Positions 6,152 through 10,267 of a DNA stretch of 10,267 bases are shown here, piece after piece. Every line of letters begins with the position of its first letter. The first letter of the stretch is position 1. The stretch spans positions 1-10,267 of the forward strand of contig JADFUO010000162.1 of assembly GCA_015222115.1 (NCBI GenBank), written 5' to 3'. Below the pieces are notes generated by a model, which had not been told where the DNA came from, did not search any database, and saw only the letters and a list, made by a program, of their open reading frames with translations. The translations under genes were made by a program, and so were the position numbers. The stretch comes from Bacteroidota bacterium (GTDB taxonomy: Bacteria; Bacteroidota; Bacteroidia; Bacteroidales; JADFUO01).

Positions 6152-6562
6152 TTGATAAAACAATTTGAAATATTATTACCGTCTTTTAGCAGAGGCTATC
6201 ATCTTATAACCAATCTGATTGAGAATAATTTACCTGAACTTCCGGACAAGGGGATTATTAATATTTTTGTTCAACATACATCAGCTGGATTAACAATTAA
6301 TGAAAATGCCGATTCATCGGTAAGGGTTGATTTTGAAACCGTTTTTAATAAGCTTGTGCCTGAAAACAGCAGGGATTATATTCATACAATTGAAGGACCC
6401 GACGACATGCCTGCTCATATTAAATCATCCTTGGTTGGGCAATCTGTTACAATTCCAATCACAAATAAAAGACTAAATTTAGGAATCTGGCAGGGAATTT
6501 ATTTATGTGAATTTCGTAACAGTGGAGGGAGGAGGAAACTGGTGATTACGATTTATTCTTAG
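6152..6562 (+). CDS. YjbQ (UPF0047) family protein, TTG start
   Basis: This is a complete 136-residue member of the YjbQ/UPF0047 family, small cytoplasmic proteins for which weak thiamine-phosphate-synthase activity has been described but whose real role is unsettled. Family blocks are intact: FSRGYHLIT (12-20), QHTSAGLTINENAD (41-54, with His42, Asn50, Glu51 and Asp54), RDYIHTIEGPDDMPAHIKSSL (74-94, with His78 and His89) and LGIWQGIYLCEFR (110-122). The start must be TTG at 6152: the only nearby ATG (6147) is out of frame and meets TGA two codons later, and in-frame codons upstream reach a stop at 6119-6121 without an ATG or GTG that improves the match. It is transcribed away from the pspC operon and converges on the histidine-kinase gene, with the two stop codons overlapping by four bases. 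No thiamine-biosynthesis genes or TPP riboswitch are nearby. Confidence 0.9.
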   Translation: MIKQFEILLPSFSRGYHLITNLIENNLPELPDKGIINIFVQHTSAGLTINENADSSVRVDFETVFNKLVPENSRDYIHTIEGPDDMPAHIKSSLVGQSVTIPITNKRLNLGIWQGIYLCEFRNSGGRRKLVITIYS

Positions 6563-7809
6563 CCCGTATTTTCAATAAATTTAATAAATTCAACGATAAA
6601 TGTTGAACCTTTATTAATCTTGCTATCACACCAAACTTTTCCGTTCATTGCGGTTACATATTTTTTTACAATTGAAAGACCCAGTCCTTGAGATTGTTCA
6701 CATGGTTTTGATGTTGTAGTTTGTCTTTGATATTTATCAAAAATATTATTTAATTCTTTTTTTGCAATACCCGGCCCTTCATCTTTTATTTCAATTCGCA
6801 CTTTATTGTTTACTTCATATAGGTTAATATCAATTGTTTTACCATTATCAGAATATTTTATGGCATTTGAAATCAGGTTGTCAAATATTTGTAAAACATA
6901 AACCTTATTTAATTTTGCATGCAGATTATCTAAATTTAGTGTAATTATTAAATTTTTTTGAAAAATAGAATGTTCAAAATTTTTATGAACCTGTTTAATC
7001 AGTTTTGTTAGGTTTATTTTTTCAAGTTTTAACCTGAATTTTTTTGATTCGATTTTATTTACATCTAAAATCTGGTTTATCATATCATTCATTCTTTGTA
7101 ACGACCTTTGAATGATAGTTGCATATTCCGAATGTGTGTTACATAATTTTTGCTCTTCCACTTTAAGCAGATCAACCATACATAAACTGCTTGTTAAAGG
7201 GTTTCTTAAGCCATGAACTACAACACTTATCAAATGATTTTTTTCTTCATTTAAATTAATAAGATCAAAATTTTGTTCTTCAAGCAGTTTTTTTTGTTCT
7301 TTTATATTAAGGTGTTGTTTTTCAATTTCTTCTTTTTGTTTTTGGATTTTTAAATAGCTTTTTGAAAGTTTTTCTTCCAGAATATTCATATGCCTCATAC
7401 GTTTGAGAAGCACTTTTAAAACACCTTCTATGATTTCTAAATTTTTTGAAGTAAGCTCATAAAAATCCTTTTGATCAAGTTTTAATAATTGAGTTGGTTC
7501 TTCTGCAGTGATTGAAGCCGAACGTGTTTCTTCATCTATTAATGAATATTCTCCAAATACATCACCAGCTCCTAATTTTGAAAGTACATGGTTTCCATCA
7601 TGGACACGTACCTTACCTTTAACGATAATATACATTGCATTACCTATTTCTCCCTTACGGATAATGATTTTTTCTTTTTTTACTGATAAATCGGTTAATG
7701 ATTCGGCAATTGACTGTAAAACTTCGTCACCGGTTTCTGAAAAAATATTTGTGTTTTTTAGTGTTTCAAGTTTTTTTTCGAGTTGTAATATGTCGGGTAT
7801 TTTTTTCAT
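6559..7809 (-). CDS. Soluble histidine kinase with N-terminal cNMP-binding-like domain
   Basis: From ATG at 7807-7809 the protein has 416 residues. A TTG at 7848 keeps the frame open but would overlap the acpH stop and adds a non-conserved tail. Domains: a cyclic-nucleotide-binding-like fold (about 30-140, with KGEIGNAMYIIVKGKV and the phosphate-cassette-like FGEYSLIDEETRSAS), a Lys/Glu/Gln-rich coiled coil (about 145-190), HisKA (about 190-260) and HATPase_c (about 300-413). ATP-binding boxes are intact: N-box FDNLISNAIKYS, G1 DEGPGIA and G2 GLGLSIV. The phospho-acceptor is His199 in HGLRNPL. The next residue is Gly where Asp or Glu is nearly always found, which may weaken phosphotransfer. 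There are no membrane helices and no receiver domain, so it likely senses a cytoplasmic ligand and uses an unlinked response regulator. It sits 28 bp behind acpH. Confidence 0.88.
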   Translation of the reverse strand: MKKIPDILQLEKKLETLKNTNIFSETGDEVLQSIAESLTDLSVKKEKIIIRKGEIGNAMYIIVKGKVRVHDGNHVLSKLGAGDVFGEYSLIDEETRSASITAEEPTQLLKLDQKDFYELTSKNLEIIEGVLKVLLKRMRHMNILEEKLSKSYLKIQKQKEEIEKQHLNIKEQKKLLEEQNFDLINLNEEKNHLISVVVHGLRNPLTSSLCMVDLLKVEEQKLCNTHSEYATIIQRSLQRMNDMINQILDVNKIESKKFRLKLEKINLTKLIKQVHKNFEHSIFQKNLIITLNLDNLHAKLNKVYVLQIFDNLISNAIKYSDNGKTIDINLYEVNNKVRIEIKDEGPGIAKKELNNIFDKYQRQTTTSKPCEQSQGLGLSIVKKYVTAMNGKVWCDSKINKGSTFIVEFIKFIENTG

Positions 7810-7837
7810 CCTATTAATATTATTGTGATTGGATTTT

Positions 7838-8437
7838 TTATACTTCAAATGTACTTAAAATATCATTATAATCTTTAACGAACTCAATAATTTCCGGGAA
7901 AAATTCGCTAAATTCTTTTTCGTAAAGATCATAATCTTTTTTTAAATCGTTAACAGCATTTTCCATCCCCGAGTTAAACGGGGTTCTTCGCGACATTCCG
8001 TTGAAAACTCTTTGTAATCCTTTAAAATTGGCGTAATTAACTAACCAGTTTTGAGTAATCATAAAAGGTAAAATCCTTTTAGATTTTTTAGGAAGAAATA
8101 AAATATTTTTTATTAAAATTCCATAAGCTTTTGAAACAAATTCTTCAATTTTAACATCAGAATAATTATGCCAGTTTGCTGCTAAAAAATGGTCATAAAA
8201 AATATCAACTATTACACCGGAATATTTTCGGTATTTACCATTTAATCTTTTAGAGCTTTTTTTGAAAACAGGGTGATTATCAGTGTATTTGTCGATTTTT
8301 CTGTGAAGCAAAATCCCATTTTTGACACCCTGTTTGTAATTATCAAACGTTTTGCCTTTAACTGCATCGGCAATAAAATTACCAAGAAGAATATCTTCAT
8401 CATCAGGCGATAAATACAGATGTGCTAAAAAATTCAT
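7838..8437 (-). CDS. acpH: Acyl carrier protein phosphodiesterase
   Basis: The 199-residue protein matches AcpH (E. coli protein 193 residues), which removes the 4'-phosphopantetheine arm from acyl carrier protein and returns it to the apo form in the cytoplasm. Family blocks in order: MNFLAHLYLS (1-10), GNFIADAVKGK (19-29), LLHRKIDKYTDNHP (43-56, with His45, Asp49 and Asp53), VDIFYDHFLAANW (77-89, with Asp78, Asp82 and His83) and NWLVNYANFKGLQRVFNGMSRR in the middle third. These Asp/His residues fit the metal-dependent HD-like active site of the family. The ATG at 8435-8437 coincides with the conserved N-terminus. A TAnnTTTG element lies 22 bases upstream. The kinase gene follows after 28 bp, suggesting co-transcription, though a functional tie is not obvious. 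Confidence 0.92.
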   Translation of the reverse strand: MNFLAHLYLSPDDEDILLGNFIADAVKGKTFDNYKQGVKNGILLHRKIDKYTDNHPVFKKSSKRLNGKYRKYSGVIVDIFYDHFLAANWHNYSDVKIEEFVSKAYGILIKNILFLPKKSKRILPFMITQNWLVNYANFKGLQRVFNGMSRRTPFNSGMENAVNDLKKDYDLYEKEFSEFFPEIIEFVKDYNDILSTFEV

Positions 8438-8458
8438 TTATTTTATTTTAAGCAAATT

Positions 8459-8466
8459 CAAAATTA
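8459..8466 (-). promoter_or_regulatory. Candidate Bacteroidota -7 element for acpH
   Basis: The minus strand reads TAATTTTG, an exact TAnnTTTG match 21 bases before the acpH ATG. It faces the iorA element at 8491-8498, so the two divergent units would start from promoters about 25 bp apart. No clear -33 TTTG is seen. Confidence 0.4.
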
Positions 8467-8490
8467 ATAAAAAAATGTTAAAAATTTAAT

Positions 8491-8498
8491 TAGCTTTG
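8491..8498 (+). promoter_or_regulatory. Candidate Bacteroidota -7 element for iorA
   Basis: TAGCTTTG fits TAnnTTTG exactly and lies 35 bases before the ATG at 8534. If this is the promoter, transcription begins after the GTG at 8498, which rules out that upstream start and supports the ATG. The -33 region is AT-rich without a clean TTTG. Confidence 0.45.
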
Positions 8499-8533
8499 TG
8501 AATTACATAAGAAATTTTAATCAAAATAAATTT

Positions 8534-10153
8534 ATGGAACACAAATTACTGTTATTAGGAGATGAGGCGATAGCACAGGGAGCCATTGACGCAGGTTTAT
8601 CGGGAATTTATGCTTACCCCGGAACACCTTCAACAGAAATAACCGAATATGTTCAACGCTCAAAAGAAGCACGTGAAAAAAATATTCGTTCAGAATGGTC
8701 GGCAAATGAAAAAACAGCAATGGAAACGGCTTTGGGAATGTCTTATGCAGGTAAACGGGCAATGGCGTGTATGAAGCATGTTGGATTGAATGTTGCTGCA
8801 GACCCGTTTATAAATTCAGCAATCACCGGGGCACACGGAGGACTTATTGTTGTTTCAGCAGATGACCCTTCTATGCATTCTTCACAAAACGAACAAGATT
8901 CAAGATTTTATGGGAAATTTGCAATGATACCCATTCTTGAACCTTCAAACCAACAGGAAGCTTATGATATGGTTCATTATGGTTTTGATTTTTCTGAAAA
9001 AATGAAAATACCGGTTTTGTTAAGAATCACAACACGACTGGCACATTCAAGAGCGGGTATTAAAAGAATTAGCTCAAAAGACCAAAAAAATTTCGACTTA
9101 CATGAAAATCTAAAACAGTTTATCTTATTACCTGCTATTGCCCGTAAGCAATACAAGGATTTATTAAATAAACAATCTGAATTCGAGAAAGCATCTGAAG
9201 AATCATCTTTTAATAAATACATTGCCGGTGAAGATAAAAAGTTAGGAATTATTGCATGTGGAATTGCTAATAATTATTTAATGGAAAATTACCATGACAG
9301 GAAAGTGCCTTATCCTGTTTTAAAAATCTGTCAATATCCTGTTCCAAAAAAAATTATTGAGAAAATTTATGATGAATGTGATGAAATACTGGTTTTGGAA
9401 GATGGATATCCATTAGTTGAGGAGTTGCTGAAAGGATTGTTGGATAAAGGGAAAAAAATAAAAGGTCGTTTGGATGGAACAATTCCCCGTGATGGAGAAT
9501 TAAATCCGAATATTGTTGCTACAGCTCTGGGTAAAGATTTTACAAAAGGAAAGGAAATTCCTGAATTTGTAGCAGGAAGACCGCCATCATTATGCCGTGG
9601 TTGTTCGCATAATGATACTTTTCTTGCTCTTAACGAAGCCATGAGTGATTATTCAAAAGGAAGGGTTTTTTCTGATATCGGTTGTTATACTTTAAGTGCT
9701 TTGAAACCTTTAGAATCTATTAATTCATGTGTGGATATGGGAGCATCAATTACTATGGCTATTGGTGCTGCAGATGCAGGAATGATACCTGCTGTTGCAA
9801 CTATAGGTGACTCAACTTTTACTCACTCGGGTATTACGGGATTGCTGGATGCGGTGAATAATAAATCGCCGATTACAATATTAATTCTTGATAATTTAAC
9901 CACTGCTATGACAGGCGGGCAAAAGTCTTCCGCTTTTGGAAAAATAGAAGACATTTGTTTGGGTGTTGGAGTGGAGAAAGAGCATATGCATATTATTAAA
10001 CCACTTATAAAATATCATGAGGAAAATGTAAAAATTATGAAGGAAGAATTGGCTTATAACGGTGTATCGGTGATTATTCCTCGCAGAGAGTGTGTGCAAA
10101 CTTTAAACAAACGAATGAGAGCGAAGCATAAGATTAAAACAGTTAGTTTATAA
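8534..10153 (+). CDS. iorA: Indolepyruvate ferredoxin oxidoreductase alpha subunit, no ferredoxin domain
   Basis: IorA is the TPP-binding subunit of the enzyme that oxidatively decarboxylates aryl pyruvates (indolepyruvate, phenylpyruvate) to aryl-acetyl-CoA, passing electrons to ferredoxin in anaerobes. The 539 residues contain the pyruvate-ferredoxin-oxidoreductase N-terminal domain (GDEAIAQGAIDAG, AYPGTPSTEI and EWSANEKTAMETALGMSYAGKR), a middle domain, CRGCSHND (354-361) and the TPP-binding motif from GDSTFTHSG (425) to Asn454. The protein stops after ECVQTLNKRMRAKHKIKTVSL, just where archaeal IorA proteins (over 600 residues) continue into a CxxCxxC ferredoxin domain; no cysteine cluster is encoded in the remaining 114 bases in any frame I read. 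I recall similar ~530-residue IorA proteins in Bacteroides, so this may be the normal form. A GTG at 8498 is in frame but lies within the likely promoter. The beta subunit iorB would be expected beyond the right edge. Confidence 0.9.
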   Translation: MEHKLLLLGDEAIAQGAIDAGLSGIYAYPGTPSTEITEYVQRSKEAREKNIRSEWSANEKTAMETALGMSYAGKRAMACMKHVGLNVAADPFINSAITGAHGGLIVVSADDPSMHSSQNEQDSRFYGKFAMIPILEPSNQQEAYDMVHYGFDFSEKMKIPVLLRITTRLAHSRAGIKRISSKDQKNFDLHENLKQFILLPAIARKQYKDLLNKQSEFEKASEESSFNKYIAGEDKKLGIIACGIANNYLMENYHDRKVPYPVLKICQYPVPKKIIEKIYDECDEILVLEDGYPLVEELLKGLLDKGKKIKGRLDGTIPRDGELNPNIVATALGKDFTKGKEIPEFVAGRPPSLCRGCSHNDTFLALNEAMSDYSKGRVFSDIGCYTLSALKPLESINSCVDMGASITMAIGAADAGMIPAVATIGDSTFTHSGITGLLDAVNNKSPITILILDNLTTAMTGGQKSSAFGKIEDICLGVGVEKEHMHIIKPLIKYHEENVKIMKEELAYNGVSVIIPRRECVQTLNKRMRAKHKIKTVSL

Positions 10154-10209
10154 TATTTTATTGAAATAGAAAAGATATAATAGGATGAAACATCCATGGC
10201 AAATAAATT

Positions 10210-10237
10210 TTGACATACAAGGGAATGATTATATAAT
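10210..10237 (+). promoter_or_regulatory. Possible sigma70-like promoter, TTGACA-16 bp-TATAAT
   Basis: TTGACA (10210-10215) and TATAAT (10232-10237) are both perfect proteobacterial-type consensus hexamers with a 16-bp spacer. They lie in the spacer after iorA. Bacteroidota RNA polymerase normally uses TTTG/TAnnTTTG, so a role is doubtful. The rest of 10154-10267 holds no clear gene. Confidence 0.25.
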
Positions 10238-10267
10238 GAAATTTGCGAAACGAAGTTAGCCCGTATG

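Noticed and set aside
6147..6155. ATG at 6147 as start of the YjbQ-family gene
   Set aside because: It is out of frame and meets TGA two codons later.
7810..7848. TTG start giving a longer histidine kinase
   Set aside because: It would overlap the acpH stop and adds 13 polar Lys/Asn-rich residues with no domain; the ATG at 7809 is better.
8532..10099. Several antisense reading frames of 67-91 codons opposite iorA
   Set aside because: They are shadows of the iorA codon pattern: no domain, signal peptide or ribosome-binding site, and the opposite strand is clearly coding.
10185..10259. A 24-codon reading frame (ATG to TAG) after iorA
   Set aside because: It is short, has no recognisable family motif and does not resemble the N-terminus of iorB. 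It contains the TTGACA/TATAAT pair and is more likely spacer.
1..10267. CRISPR array, tRNA, rRNA, riboswitch or defence system
   Set aside because: No regularly spaced repeats, cloverleaf or conserved RNA motifs were seen, and no nuclease, helicase, toxin-antitoxin or transposase genes are encoded. In particular, no TPP-box pattern precedes the YjbQ-family gene.

Overview
The window looks like chromosomal DNA of an AT-rich, probably anaerobic member of the Bacteroidota. Four things point there: a TonB-dependent receptor with an N-terminal carboxypeptidase-regulatory-like domain; PspC and LiaF-like envelope proteins; several exact matches to the Bacteroidetes -7 promoter element TAnnTTTG; and, for most genes, little or no Shine-Dalgarno sequence. 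A ferredoxin-linked indolepyruvate oxidoreductase subunit suggests amino-acid metabolism under low oxygen. I see no phage, plasmid, CRISPR, tRNA or rRNA genes, and the region reads mostly as housekeeping.

Layout. 1-126: spacer with short repeats. 127-2460 (-): a TonB-dependent receptor broken by one in-frame TGA at 1444-1446; both sides are otherwise open in the same frame. 2533-2877 (-): a small protein resembling the core of the DinD/BRO family. 2980-3034: a nested hairpin behind the chaperone gene. 3042-3977 (-): a CbpA-type DnaJ protein. 4177-4599 (+): a four-helix membrane protein with an unusually strong Shine-Dalgarno. 4600-4694: the whole convergent spacer is one composite palindromic element. 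4695-6071 (-): a two-gene operon, PspC followed by a LiaF/toast-rack protein, likely involved in envelope stress. 6152-6562 (+): a YjbQ-family protein. 6559-7809 (-): a soluble histidine kinase with an N-terminal cyclic-nucleotide-binding-like domain and an H-box lacking its usual acidic residue. 7838-8437 (-): an acyl-carrier-protein phosphodiesterase, probably co-transcribed with the kinase. 8534-10153 (+): IorA without its C-terminal ferredoxin domain. 10154-10267: spacer in which no gene start is certain.

How the genes relate. There is no single pathway. The clearest functional unit is the PspC/LiaF pair, whose products share a two-helix membrane module. acpH and the kinase form a second probable transcription unit, facing iorA across a short divergent promoter region. 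The strongest oddities are the nonsense codon in the receptor, the palindromic element filling the 4600-4694 gap, the His-Gly H-box of the kinase and the orphan DinD-like protein. I did not find a convincing new multi-gene system.
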